Source: Diphasiastrum complanatum (Eukaryota > Streptophyta > Lycopodiopsida > Lycopodiales > Lycopodiaceae). Taken from it: DNA of 64,000 nucleotides. Of this stretch, positions 21,670-36,157 are shown piece by piece (the stretch's first letter is position 1; every line of letters begins with the position of its first letter). Made by a program: the position numbers and the translations under genes. The stretch is taken from NCBI GenBank assembly GCA_029204225.1, contig CM055101.1, positions 62,624,171 to 62,688,170 of the forward strand. The letters are read 5' to 3'. The notes below the pieces were generated by a model, which was not told where the DNA came from, made no database searches, and worked only from the letters and a program-made list of their open reading frames with translations.

Positions 21670-22636
21670 ATAACTTTAAAGTCAACAAACTTTAAGTACA
21701 GAAAGCTTTGATCTAAACTTATCAAACTTTTCTCCAACAAGTGGCTTAGTGAAAATATCAGCTAGTTGTTCTTCTGTGCTACAATGAACAACATGAGTTT
21801 CATGACTCAGCAGCCTCTCACGTATAAAGTGATACTGAATCTCAATGTGTTTAGTTCTCGCATGGAACACTGGATTCTTTGCTAGCTGAATGCCACTCTG
21901 ACTGTCGCTATGTAATATCGTGGGATTTTTTTACTTCATGCCAACTTCTTCCAAGATTTGTCTCAACCATATAGCTTCATGTGCTGCACTACACATTGCC
22001 TTATACTATGCCTCTGTGGTTGAAAGAGCAATTGTACGTTGCACTTTGCTATACTTCCATCTGCATGGTACTTAGTCTTGTATACCCATTTGCAACCAAT
22101 GGGTTTCTTGCCAACTGGTGGTTCTACTAAGTCCCATGTGCTATGCTTAGCAACCAAATGTCATCACCTTTCGCTTCACCAAAAGTCGAAGGTTCTTTGC
22201 TTTGAATAATACTAGATAAGAGAGCATAATTTGCTTCATACCTCTCAGGCTGTGTCTTCTCTCTTGTTGATCTTCGTAGCTCTCCCTGGCTAAATGATCC
22301 TGGAAAGTCATCCATGTCGCGGCTCTCCAACAATCTCTCAAACCACTTAGGGAACTTCCTGTCAGGTGATCGGCTTCCTGGTGAAAATGTATCTCATAGT
22401 ACATCCTTCTCCTTGCGTTTGTCACCTGCAATTTCAATCCTTCTTGCACCAAAAGGTTTGTCCCTACCTCTCCAACCTATCTCTTGAGGTTGAGTAGTAG
22501 TATCATGAGATGTATCCTCATGTTCATCACTCTGAAGGTCAACGAATGGATCATCATCAGGTGGTATTCTCACTATACCATCTTTCCCACTGGATGTATC
22601 TATCTTCTCATCATCCTCGTCTTCATACATCTTGGA
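21670..22636 (-). pseudogene. Ty1/copia pol with large internal deletion
   Basis: From high to low coordinates the minus strand holds the acidic integrase-RT linker (YEDEDDEKIDTSSGKDG, PPDDDPFVDLQ, PERYEANYALLSS), the first motif of copia RT (NTW-like HSTWDLVEPPVGKKPIGCKW, then VYKTKYHADGSI), and then jumps near 22050 into RNase H (VQ..A..S, SDSQSGIQLAKNPVFHARTK, HIEIQYHFIRERL, EQLADIFTKPLVGEKF). The catalytic RT core with YVDD is missing, so the piece was deleted internally. Frames also change at about 22150 and 22400. It ends at a polypurine tract and a 230-bp LTR. Confidence 0.85.
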
Positions 22637-23540
22637 TTCATCACCAGAATATGAGGCAATGGATTAAACAATTGCAAGAAAAAGAGGAATTAAAAGCAAC
22701 TAAAGTAGCAACCGAAGCCCATTCTTCACATGTGCCGCCTTTAAATTTACATAATCCACGAACATATGTTACTACTCAGTTGCACCATCATGAAGAACCC
22801 TTCAAGATGACAGAACTTGAAGCATCACAAACAGAAATGATCGTAAATATTCTGTCGAGCAAGATGGATATTACGTTGGGAGAATTTCTTAAGCTAGTGC
22901 CGAAAGCAAAAGAAGTATTAGTGGAAAAGTTAACTCAAATTGAGCCAACAGTCCATCCTGAGCCACTCTTTTGTATAGCATTTGAATAATCAAGTGAAGT
23001 GCTCAACGTAGAGCAACATAGGGAAGTGAGCAACAAAACATAACCCTGCCAATGCAACATAAACAGTTTGATAAAGAAGCAGCCGTGATAGATGGAGGTT
23101 TAGGAGTTAACCTGATTTCAATAAAGCTATGTGCAAAATGGGGCCTTACAAAGATAAAACCTGCAACTTTTGCCATTAAGCTAGCTAATCAAATGACAGT
23201 TCGTCCTAAGGGGATGGCAGAAGATATATCTGTGAAGATCGTCGGAGTTCAATTTTTCATTACTTTTGGAGTAATGGGCTTACCTGACGCACCAAATGTT
23301 TACCCTGTCTTATTAGGTCGTCCATGGTTATGAGTTGTGCAAGTAATTCATAACTGGGGCACCGGAAAAATCACTTTTGATAATCGTGAACGTGCAGTCA
23401 AAGTTGATCCAATCACTTGGAATATCAAGCCAGTAGTCCAAAAAGGAGTTGATGATTCATCAACAATGGATCATACATGTAATCGATATGTAAAAAAATT
23501 GGGAGTTCATTATGACTCTCAAAAGATTGTACAGTAGGCT
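22637..23540 (+). pseudogene. Ty3/gypsy gag end and aspartic protease
   Basis: A plus-strand frame to 22989 (ending ILSSKMDITLGEFLKLVPKA..) precedes a 93-codon frame at 23052 with AAVIDGGLGVNLISIKL, the Ty3 protease active site in which the usual DSGS/DGGS is DGGLG, and PVLLGRPWL, the protease C-terminal landmark. A stop at 23331 separates it from VIHNWGTGKITFDNRERAV (to 23537). The protease would cut the polyprotein. The altered active-site loop and stops make it inactive. Confidence 0.8.
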
Positions 23541-23766
23541 ATATGTGTCAAAGAGATAATCAATCCGAATTGAGCGAGATTCATTTACCAAATCAAACTT
23601 TAGATACGCCAATCACTTTTCCAGTGAACATGATGAACGCAGCTTGGATATCAACCAAACCTAATACCAGTTCCGATTGAAGATGAACTCATCCATGTCA
23701 GTCATGCATTGTCTTTTTTTACGATGAAAATGCAGAATTTACAAATGAGCAGATCTTAAATCATAT

Positions 23767-24389
23767 GGATCCTACAAGGTTTGGAAACCACGATATTCCT
23801 GAAGAACCGACAATAAAACTGCCTAAAGTAGTTATATTGAAGGAATAAAAGACTGCAGGACCAATGATGAAGAAGCAAGCAAAGCAACATTACAATATTG
23901 TCTTGAAATTAGAAAAATCATCTAGAGAACCAGTTCCTAAAGTTGTACCGTCTTTATTGGATAAAGGTAAAGGAAAGATCAAGCATAATTCTTCAAGTCA
24001 GAGTTCTCGCAAACCATCAAGGAAGTCGTCACCTTCCAAGAAGACCACATCTTTTAGAAAGTCATCACTCTGCGGATCCTACAAGGTTTGGAATCCGTGA
24101 TATTCCTAAAGAATCGACAATAAAACTTCTAAAACAGTTATATTGAAGGAATAAAAGGCTGTAAGACCGATGACAAAGAAGGAAGCAAAGCAACATTACA
24201 ATATCGTCCTAAAATCAGAAAAATCATCTAGAGAATCAGTTCCTAAGGTTCTATCGCCTTTATTGGATAAAGGTAAAGGAAAGATCAAAGATTATTCTTC
24301 AAGTCAGAGTTCTCGCAAGAAATCACCATCAAGGAAGTCGTCACCTTCCAAGAAGACCACATCTTCTAAAAAGTCATCACCTCTGCGAT
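23767..24389 (+). repeat. 307-bp tandem duplication in Ty3 pol
   Basis: GGATCCTACAAGGTTTGGAA starts at 23767 and again at 24074. The two copies run side by side with about 10% differences and a small insertion (AAGAAATCACC region) in the second. Each copy encodes a basic, serine-rich segment (KGKGKIK, SSSQSSRK, KSSPSKKTTS). It lies between protease and RT. Confidence 0.9.
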
Positions 24390-24448
24390 CGATTCTTGCC
24401 AAGAAAGCTAATCGAAGAGCCAAGGTCAATCCTTTTGAGAAAAAATAG
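23864..24448 (+). pseudogene. Serine/lysine-rich linker of Ty3 polyprotein
   Basis: Two open frames (23864-24100 and 24170-24448), both starting M-KK-AKQHYNIVLK and rich in Ser, Lys and Arg. They are copies of one linker made by the 307-bp duplication. No enzymatic domain is present; by position it is a spacer between protease and reverse transcriptase. Confidence 0.6.
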
Positions 24449-24598
24449 TCAAATAAAGTACAACATGATATGCCACAACATTTCAAATGCTATACTTTGG
24501 ATGATGTTGTCATTATGTTACCGAAAGCTCATCGTGAAATAGAAGAGCAAGTACCAGAAACGAAAGAGGTTTACGATGGACCAGGTAGGACATAGCCA

Positions 24599-25440
24599 AT
24601 GAATCTTGCTGAACCAGGAGAACCAGAAAAGATTGTGCAAGTTGGAATGCAACTTACCCTAGAGCAGTTTCAAGCACTAAGGAAGTTCTTGGTCAAGTAT
24701 CAAGATTGTTTTGCTTGGACATACAAGGATCTAAAAGGGATTCCAACATCTGTGATTGAGCATACAATTCCCTTGATGCTTGATGCAATTCCAAAAGTCA
24801 CAAGATTCTATTGTTGTAATCCAAACATTACCGATCTTATCAAGAAAGAGCTATAGAGATTACTTGAAGACGATTTTATCTATGAGATCGAGCATACTGA
24901 ATGGGTTTCGCCAATTGTCGTCATTCTTAAGAAGAGTGGAAAGATGAGAATTTGTGTGAATCTCAAAGCTTTGAACAAAGTGACGTGAAAGGATCACTTT
25001 TTGTTACCCTTTACTGAAAGCATATTGGACTACCTTGCTAGAGCGGAAGCCTACAGTTTTTTGGATGGACTTAGTGGTTACAACCAAGTCATGATCGCAC
25101 CTGCGGATTGTCATAAAATAGCTTTTGCAATAGAATGAAAAACTTATGCTTATAAAGTTATGTTGTTTGGACTTTCTAATGCACCTAGTTAATTTCAAAG
25201 AGTCATGCAGTTCGCCTTTAAAAAGTACTTGCAGAAATTTCTTGAAATCTACTTGGATGACTTCGGAGTTCATAGTTTCGATGCAGACCATCTAAATCGT
25301 TTGGAAAAAGTATTTGAACATTGTTGCAAGCACCAAATCTCCTTAAGTGCAAAAAAATGTCAAATTTGGGTATCTCATGGAGTTGTTCTTGGACATGTGA
25401 TATCAAGACATGGCATTGCTACGGATTACTCCAAAATTAG
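24599..25440 (+). pseudogene. Ty3/gypsy reverse transcriptase
   Basis: Reading along the plus strand with stops and one frame change: FAWTYKDLKGIPTSVIEHTI, LLEDDFIYEIEHTEWVSPIV, KKSGKMRICVNLKALNKVT, FLDGLSGYNQVMIAPADCHK, MLFGLSNAPS and FLEIYLDDFGVHS. These are the RT fingers-palm motifs in the right order, with the catalytic box present as YLDD. LSAKKCQIWVSHGVVLGHVI follows (thumb/connection). In-frame stops near 24856, 24988, 25138 and 25192 show it is dead. Confidence 0.9.
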
Positions 25441-26150
25441 TCATTGTGGAGCTACCGCCACCAAGAACAATTTGAGGAGTATACATCTTTATGGGTCATG
25501 CAAATTACTATCGGATATTTCTTTTTTCTTTTTGCGAATTTAGCATGAGCTATATACAAGTTGACCATTTTGCCTATTTGGACGAATGAAGTGCTGGAAG
25601 CATTTGAAAGATTGAAAAAAGCTTTTGCTTATACACCAATTTTACGAGCTCCAAATTAGACAATATAGTTTCATGTTCATACTGATGCATCAAATTATGC
25701 TATTGGATCAGTTTTAATGTAGCCAGGTGAATACAAGAAGGACTATCCCATCAGATTTGCAAGTCAACAACAGATCCTGAGAAGAACTATTCGACAACAA
25801 AATGAGAAGAGTTGGCCATGGTTTTTTCTGTTAAGAAATTTCAACATTATCTAGTGGCAACGCATTTTGCATTATACTGATCACCAACCGTTGCTTTATT
25901 TGGTGACTAGACATGCAACACGAGACGTATTGCGAGATGGCTACTTTTATTGACCGAATTTGATTATCGAGTTGCGGTTTAAAGAAGTAAACAACATTAT
26001 CTTGCTGACCATGTTTTAGATTGTTATCTAAATATTCCCACTAGTGGCGCAGAATTCCTTTGAATCCATTGGCCGCAATTATAATGGCTTGGGCTACAAA
26101 AAAACCTTTGATTGACAACTTCTTTGATGGAAAACAGGTAGATTCTACAA
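25441..26150 (+). pseudogene. Ty3/gypsy RNase H, heavily decayed
   Basis: Follows the RT. Fragments in changing frames: HTDASNYAIGSVLM (first catalytic Asp region, about 25679), PIRFASQQQ, and HYTDHQPLLYLVTRHATRD (about 25872), then LLTMF. Many stops and indels. Integrase is not found downstream; the sequence turns into a minus-strand copia remnant. Confidence 0.75.
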
Positions 26151-27018
26151 TCTCTACTTGAAGAGAAAAACACTACCATTATTTCTATCATTGAAATAGG
26201 ATAATCTTTGGTCCTTACATTGGAATGATCATGCTCAAAGCATGTGGACCCAAAGATTTCAAATGTAAATGATGTTTTATCTTTTATGACACTATTCAAA
26301 TTATTACAAAAATAGTAATCCAATGAAATTGCTTTATCAACAACAATTGGAGATTTGAAAGCATCAATTTTCATTGTCTTGTCATACAAAGTACTAAACA
26401 TCATAGATCTTAAAGATAAGCAACAAGTCACTCCATGTCTATAATCCTATCCAAAAGTTATTCAAAGATAGTAGACTCTCCAATGCTCACCATCCTTGCA
26501 AGATGCACACTTGAATGGACAATTTGCATGCAATTTGATGACTCGGCCATTGTCATTGAGGACTCCCTTGGAACTCTCATGCTTTGAGGCTAATCCTCAA
26601 GATCTTCCTCCTTTTGATGCTCCTCCTCAATGCGAGCAAGATCCCAATCTCCTCCTTTGACAAGCTCATTCTTTCAAAAGCAACACTAGCTTACAACTTA
26701 AACAATCTTCCATGTTTAAATCCCTTTGCAATGCAAACATCATTCTTCAAGATGAGACAAACACCATGCTTAAAGTGGACATCCAAACCACTTTCGAAGA
26801 GTAGACCAACACTAAGCATATTCTTGGTATCTAGCTAACTCCTGTGCACCTAGAGGTTCATCTTCATCTTCAATCAAGAACTCATGAAGGTCTTGGAGCA
26901 CCAAGAGTGACTCCATCCTAACCTTCCAAATAGCATAATTTGTAGAATTCAATCTCTCACTAGCTTCTAGAAGGTATGCTCCAACAAATCCCATCTTACT
27001 AGTGACTTCTACAAACAA
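26151..27018 (-). pseudogene. Ty1/copia gag start fused to pre-integrase region by deletion
   Basis: On the minus strand from 27018: gag N-terminus GAYLLEASERLNSTNYAIWK and VRMESLL, broken near 26815, where it runs straight into NMLSVGLLFESGLDVHFKHG and VCIAKGFKHGRLFKL, the protease/pre-integrase region. The rest of gag and most of protease are lost. Lower down, one frame gives FGSTCFEHDHSNVRTK, which resembles the post-integrase 'FGC-CFVH' segment, so integrase is also mostly missing. The leader, primer-binding site and LTR lie upstream at 27020-28413. Related gag: 2624-3016. Confidence 0.75.
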
Positions 27019-27027
27019 GAAATATAT

Positions 27028-27370
27028 TTGATTGACTTGAAACTCAAAAAGGTCTCACACTTGCAGTGTTTCACTCAAATTTGATTTCGAATCCAACAAA
27101 TGGACTTATAATCACAGTTTTATCACTCCCTCACAAAGCTGGAATGAAGATAAGATGAAGTGAAAACTACTTTCAAACAAATCTTGCCAAGAAATGGATT
27201 TGATTGTCTCTAGAAACTCACCAAGGTCTCTCTCTTGTAGTGTTTCACTCAAATTAGACTTCTAATCCAACAAATGGACTTATGATCTCAGTTCTAGCAC
27301 TCCCTCAAAAAGTTGGAATGAAGATAAGATGATGTGAAATCTACTTACAATCAAATCTTGCCAATTTTGG
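27028..27370 (-). repeat. 174-bp tandem duplication in copia leader
   Basis: Copies begin near 27028 (TGATTGACTTGAAACTCAAA) and 27201 (TGATTGTCTCTAGAAACTCA). GTGTTTCACTCAAATT and ATCCAACAAATGGACTTAT repeat at a spacing of about 174 bp. They lie between gag and primer-binding site. Confidence 0.85.
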
Positions 27371-27787
27371 CTATTTTTGGACAAAAAAATGACTTAATGT
27401 CTTTCACACTTTTTGATGTACTTTCAAGACCTGTAAAACAAGTTTAGAGGACCTGATTTCAGCCTAGATTAATTACATCTCATGACCCAAAGTCAAATCT
27501 AATAAATGGCGCTCAATCTTGGTAGCTTATCCTAAGATTTCCACCAAAAATTACATCAAAAGCTCACAAATTGAATTTCTTTGGATCAAATGAATACCAT
27601 GCATTAAATGCAGGTTCAGAGGTGCCCACACATGTGGACAGTATGGATTTGGACCCCTACCAAGTTTGGGATCAAATCTCCTCACCAAAATCAAGATTCT
27701 AGCTTGCCCTCTCAATACTAGTTTTTAGCACCAAAACTTGCTAAAAATGGATTTGCATTAGATCAATGGCTTATGCTCTTGTACTTG

Positions 27788-27799
27788 TATCTGATACCA
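27788..27799 (-). other. Primer-binding site (tRNA-iMet type)
   Basis: Minus strand TGGTATCAGATA directly after the LTR end; nine of the first nine bases match the copia consensus TGGTATCAG. Confidence 0.7.
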
Positions 27800-28413
27800 T
27801 GTGAAAGTACTATACTTTAGGACCATAAATAGATCTACAAAAGATCCACAAGAGTGATTGGATGCTTGGTTAACAATCTATAAAAAAAACTAGACACAAA
27901 ATAGTTGATCTAGATTGGCAATTTGACAAACAACAAGCATTAACAATCAAAAGCATTGATCAACATTGAAATCCGAGCCCACACGTGTGTACTACAGGCT
28001 ATAGTACGGCCTTCAACCTGAGAAACAAGTAGAAATTGATTTGGTTTCATTTGGATCACAAAAACTCAATGTACATAGTGAACTAGCTTGAGATTGCCAA
28101 TGAGCTCCAAAAATATTCTATCTTCTCACTATGGGAGCTTGGAATACATAGCAAATTCGACTTCCTTCTGAAGTTAGGTGGATTTCTAACATGTAATAAG
28201 GAAGTTAACTCACTCTTCTTGCCCTAAAATGAAACCCTGCCAAATTTTCACCTTAAACTTAGGTGTAGGTCCTATAAAGTAGGGATGACCACCAAATAGA
28301 CATGACCAACTCTCTTGACTTGACCTAACCTACATTAGGAGTGGGTTGCCACGTGTCATCTTGTCCTCACATGTGTGGAATCCACTTATGTACATAATTT
28401 ACATTATACTACA
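27800..28413 (-). repeat. Ty1/copia 5' LTR (about 614 bp)
   Basis: Plus strand starts TGTGAAAG after the primer-binding site and ends ATACTACA, giving TG...CA on the minus strand. It contains a CACACGTGTG palindrome (27980-27989). Its upper end falls exactly at the end of a truncated minus-strand ORF (28409-28702), which it appears to have interrupted. Confidence 0.55.
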
Positions 28414-28702
28414 TGGTTTTTGACCAAGCTAGATTTGCCAATTTTTGGCAATTCTTCACAGTTGGTAGCCTGAAACATTCAGCAATATCTTCTTTATTCA
28501 GCTCAATGACTCTGCGACGCACTATAAAATAACACACACTTCCTCTGATTTTGACATTGTCTGCCATCTCATTGCAAACTTCAATAAGCAAGAGCAAATT
28601 GTCTTTGTATTTAATTGTCTTGAGCTTGAACAATTCCACTCCAACTCTCCATTTTTCATACGAGATTTCGTCTCTAGTCTTCCATACTCTGGTGGATGCC
28701 AT
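28409..28702 (-). pseudogene. Unassigned ORF fragment cut by LTR
   Basis: A 97-codon minus-strand frame with an ATG at 28702. It reads WRVGVELFKLKTIKYKDNLL, then RGSVCYFIVRRRVIELNKED and IAECFRLPTV. The pattern 'RG..V.F......EL....I...F.LP' recalls the N-terminal 'putative plant transposon' domain found in some Ty3 elements, but this is a weak impression. The frame stops at a TAG made by the first bases of the copia LTR, so the original protein was longer. A Ty3 pol remnant lies upstream in the same orientation. Confidence 0.35.
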
Positions 28703-29371
28703 TTCGTTTGTAGAATAGAAAATTTCACAATAAAATCAGGAAATCAAGGAGTCAGAAAATCGCTCGCAGAATACGATGTGGCGAAGTAGCTAAGACGGAA
28801 GTGAAAAGTGACTGATATGACAAGTAAAAGAGACATAAATCACTCTTAAATTGGACGTCAGCCAAGGACAGTGGATATTACCGTTGTAATAATCGCTAGA
28901 AAAATTAATAGTGGGTGTACGCCAACCGTTTATTTGAAAAATATGAAGGATCGATTTATTTCAAAGGGTCGAAATTATCATGGATTGAAATTTTCAGAGC
29001 ACACTCGACCTTGGATCGAATCGGATTGAGTCAAATTTTTTTTTGAGCAAGTTCGACCCAGGGTCGAATCTCGGATCGGATCGAATATTTTTGATCCAAT
29101 AAGAATTCGATAGTTATGAATCTTAAGGACATGCTTTCGACCTTAACATATAAATCTAGAAAAAAATAAAACCTGTAAAATGTCTCTCCTCCCTCTCAAA
29201 TAAGGAAATGTCCTCATTGACTGAGGAGATGGTATATATAGAAAAATAAAAGTAAAAATAAAAGTAAAAATAAATAAAAATAAATAAAAATAAATAAAAA
29301 TAAGCATTCTCTTGGAAAAACATGGATCAAAAAATTGCTTACGTAAAACCAAGAGATTATTTGTAAACCAC
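28703..29371. other. No gene; A/T-rich with a TAAAAATAAA run
   Basis: Contains TCGAACCC/TCGGATCGGATCGA-like short repeats (28980-29090) and a low-complexity AAATAAAAATAAATAAAAAT run at about 29242-29302. No supported coding sequence. Confidence 0.5.
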
Positions 29372-30446
29372 CTATGATGGTTGATTATATTTCTTGATAC
29401 GAGAGCCATTCACTCTTGTATTAAGGAAATTCCCTTCAAGATCAGCTAGCTGAATTGAATTACTAGAAAATACTTCAATGACTTTGTATGGCCCCATCCA
29501 TCTTGTATGTAATTTTTCAGGAAATTTTAATATGTCTATTGTCATATTAAAGTGCCAAATCACTAGCTTTAAGAGAAATTTTCTTCAAACGTGTATCATA
29601 ATGTTCCTTCCTCTTTTTTCTGTACCATTATTGTTTCCTGCAAGGCACATAATCGATCTTCTTCCAATCGAGATATCTGATGCAGTCTTTCATCAATATA
29701 TTATGTGATTCTTCATTATCTGCATGTTGAATTCAATATGTTGGAATCTCGAATTCAATTGGGAGTATTGGGTACATTCCATAAACTAAATAATATGGAG
29801 TCTTTTTAGTTGTAATTTTTTTAGTGTTCTGATATGCCCAAAGAACTGTTGGTATTTTCATATCCCAATCAGTAGAATGCTGATCTGTGATTTTATTCAA
29901 TATTCTACATAAAATACCATTTGCTCATTCAGTCAATCCATTTGCTTTAGGATTATATGCAGTTGTCCTTCTATGAATAATCATATAATGCTTCAGTAAT
30001 TCTACAATAGTATTATTAATAAAATGAATTCCTCTGTCACTGACGAGTTCTAAATGACAGCCATATCTTGTGATTCTATTAGCAAAAAGAAAATTGACAA
30101 CAATCTTCGCATCATTTTTCTTCGTAGGCTTAGTTTCCACCATTTTCATGCAATAATCTGTTGCTATCAATATGTATCAGTTTTTTCTGTGTCTTGTAGC
30201 TGGCATAATTGGCCTCACAAAATCAATACCCCATTTTTCAAATGGTGCCAGTGGTAAGACTGGTACCAATGGCCAATTAGTCGATCTTGTTGGTTTACCC
30301 ATTATCTCACACGTATCACAGTTTAGAATAAACTTATGCAAATCTCTATACATAGTAGGCCACCAATATTTGCCATTCATGGTTTTCCAAACTGTGTTCT
30401 TCAATGCATAGTGTCCTCCAACTTTTTCTTCATGAAAAGACTTCAT
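29372..30446 (-). pseudogene. Ty3/gypsy integrase
   Basis: Three minus-strand open frames in order. 30446-30177: zinc-binding N-terminus (GGHYALKNTVWKT, CDTCEIMGKP) and the core start FEKWGIDFVRPI with the first catalytic Asp. 30170-29925: core with LVSDRGIHFINNT (second Asp) and TAYNPKANGLTE (Glu). 29563-29372: C-terminal RWMGPYKVIEVFSSNSIQLA and VNGSRIKKY. All three catalytic residues can be seen, but stops and frame changes separate the pieces. It follows RT and RNase H in the normal Ty3 order. Confidence 0.9.
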
Positions 30447-30448
30447 TA

Positions 30449-31470
30449 CTAGTGTTTGCCAAGTCGGATTTCCACTGTATAATCAAATTCTAATAGTAGA
30501 AGAATCCACCGAGCTATTTGATCTGATAAGTCTGGTTTATTGACTAGATATTCTACTGCATAATGGTCTACATGAAATGTAAATGCATAACTTAATAAAT
30601 AATGTCGAAACTTTTTTATTGAATAAATCATTTCCAAAGTCTCTCTCTCTCAGTAGCAGAGTAATTCTTTTTCTAATGCAGATAATTGTCTACCTGCATA
30701 ATATATAGGATAATCTTTCTTTTCATCAGTTTTATGACTCATAATGCTCCCAATTGCAAAGGAAGAAGTGTCCAACAGTAGACATGGAATTTCTTGGTCC
30801 AATCGGGGGGCCGTAAGATTGGAGTAGTTTTCAACTTAAATTTCAGTCCTTCAAAATACTTTTGACGATCTGGACTCCATTCATATGTAACATCTTTCTT
30901 TAGTAACTTATTCAAAGGGGCTGCTATCATAGCATAATCTCGTACAATTTTATAATAGCCCAAATGGCCAAGAAAACCTCTCAACTCCCTCAGATTATTC
31001 AGGGGTAAGAGTGCATCAATCACTTTGACCTTGTCTTGATCAACTTCAATACATCGTTTTGATATTCGATGGCCCAACAAAATGCCTTCAGTCCTCCCAA
31101 AATAGCTTTTCTTAGGATGTAAAGATATAGATGTTTCCCTGCATCTTTGTAATGTTTGTTGGAGCTTCTCCAACTATTCTTTATGCGAACTAGAAATACA
31201 TAAATCAATTCTATTGTATTTCAAGAAATTTCCTCAAAAAGTCTTGGAATATTATTGTCATCATTCTTTGAACGTAGCAGGTGCGTTGCAAAGTCCGAAT
31301 GACATTCTATTGTAAGCATTGGTACCCCAATCCGTTGTAAAGGTTGTTTTACTTCGATCTTCTGGTCTGATTTGAACTTGATAGTAACCAGAAAAACCGT
31401 CCAAAAACTATATCTTTCATAACCATCAACTTTATCCAATATAATATCCGTAAAGGGTAAAAGATGATAA
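30449..31470 (-). pseudogene. Ty3/gypsy reverse transcriptase and RNase H
   Basis: Minus strand from about 31470: FLDGFSGYYQVQIRPEDRSK, WGTNAYNRMSFGLCNAPATF, then a region where the catalytic YxDD is corrupted (reads YNRIDLCISSSHKE), LEKLQQTLQRCRETSISLHP, KSYFGRTEGILLGHRISKR, ELRGFLGHLGYYKIVRDYA and APLNKLLKKD (31173-30739). RNase H continues with FRHYLLSYAFTFHVDHYAVE (30637-30449). Loss of the YxDD box, frameshifts near 31200 and 30739, and internal stops make it inactive. Confidence 0.88.
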
Positions 31471-31479
31471 TCATTCTTC

Positions 31480-34443
<2,964 letters not shown>

Positions 34444-34622
34444 TTTTTTTTTGGCATACATGATTAAGCAACTAGTGGTTGTTATATACAACATATATAC
34501 AACCTCGTAATGCCATTTATGGAGCTAAGCTCCTTAGATGTCACCACATAGTGGTCAGGATTTGAGCCTACACCTTTCCGGTGGCAGTCAACAACTCTAC
34601 CCATGCACCCACTACGATAGAC
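34444..34622 (-). mobile_element. tRNA-derived SINE, copy A
   Basis: Minus strand starts GTCTATCGTAGTGGGTGCAT, has GGGTAGAGTTGTTGAC (box A-like region), GGCTCAAATCC (34558-34568; RNA polymerase III box B, one mismatch from the variant in copy B), then CTTAGCTCC and a tail GTTGTATATATGTTGTATAT, and ends in nine A. It is about 70% similar to copy B (36158-36325) in the same order throughout. A GT/GA microsatellite abuts its 5' (head) side, which hides any target duplication. Confidence 0.75.
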
Positions 34623-35285
<663 letters not shown>

Positions 35286-35509
35286 TCAAAAGAAACATCA
35301 AAGTCCATACTCCAAGAGCCAATTGACTTCCATTAAATTATAGTCAATTTTTGCCAAAAATCCATCATCTAACACCAAAAAGACAAGAGTTGTTAGTAAA
35401 GTGTTGATAAGGAAAGTCTAAACTCTAGAGTTGGAGAAGAGGGCAAGAAAACATAGGCCAATGTGAGAAAACTGGAGTCTTGAGGAAAAGGACACCCATT
35501 TCTACTATC

Positions 35510-35900
35510 TAGACTCGGGCCCAACAAGGAGCGCCTTTAATGGCCTGCGGGCACCTACTGTTTTAGCAGGAAGGTCACATTCTCGTAGGTGGCCTTTTTC
35601 CTTGGAGACCGGGCCTTGGCCGCGTCCATTGACGGCCACGCTAGTTGTAGCGAAGGGCGGTGGGTGACGTTGGTTCAGGCGTAACTGTCAGATTGCCTGG
35701 CTACCCATGGCCTACCATGGCCATGTGGCCCTGTAGGGGACCAATAATTAAGCCGGTGAGGGACCTAAAGGGCATGGGCCTTCTATTCATAGAGGTTGAA
35801 AATTGGAAGGTGCTGTGTTGTCGGTGTGCCAGGCAGGCAGGGGCACTGGATGGCGCGCCACCGTTGGATGATCGTGATGGCCTCTAAGATCTTGCCCACG
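35510..35900. other. GC-rich patch of unknown origin
   Basis: About 390 bp clearly richer in G+C than its surroundings, with GGGCCTTGGCCGCGTCC, GGCGCGCC and several CATGGCC motifs. A plus-strand 75-codon frame (35660-35887) crosses it, but it has no recognised domain. It may be an LTR or promoter fragment of an unidentified element. Confidence 0.45.
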
Positions 35901-36145
35901 TTTTTTATGGAGAGTTGTGATATTGACAAGTGGCAGCTGGCTGACATCCAATCGGTCGGACTAGGAATTCAACGGTATCATTAAGAGCATTGAATTTTTC
36001 AGCCAGGAGGAGTGGCATTGCAAATTTGCAATTCATGCAAGGGTTCAAATAAAGTGGGTGTTGAAATGCAATTTCCAAAATTACTCACAAGTAAATTTTC
36101 AAAAGTTAAATTGGAGGACTAATCTTCTCTCTTTTAAATACAGTG

Positions 36146-36157
36146 GAATTATGGATT
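36146..36157 (+). repeat. SINE target duplication, left copy
   Basis: GAATTATGGATT, identical to 36326-36337 on the other side of SINE copy B. Confidence 0.85.
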
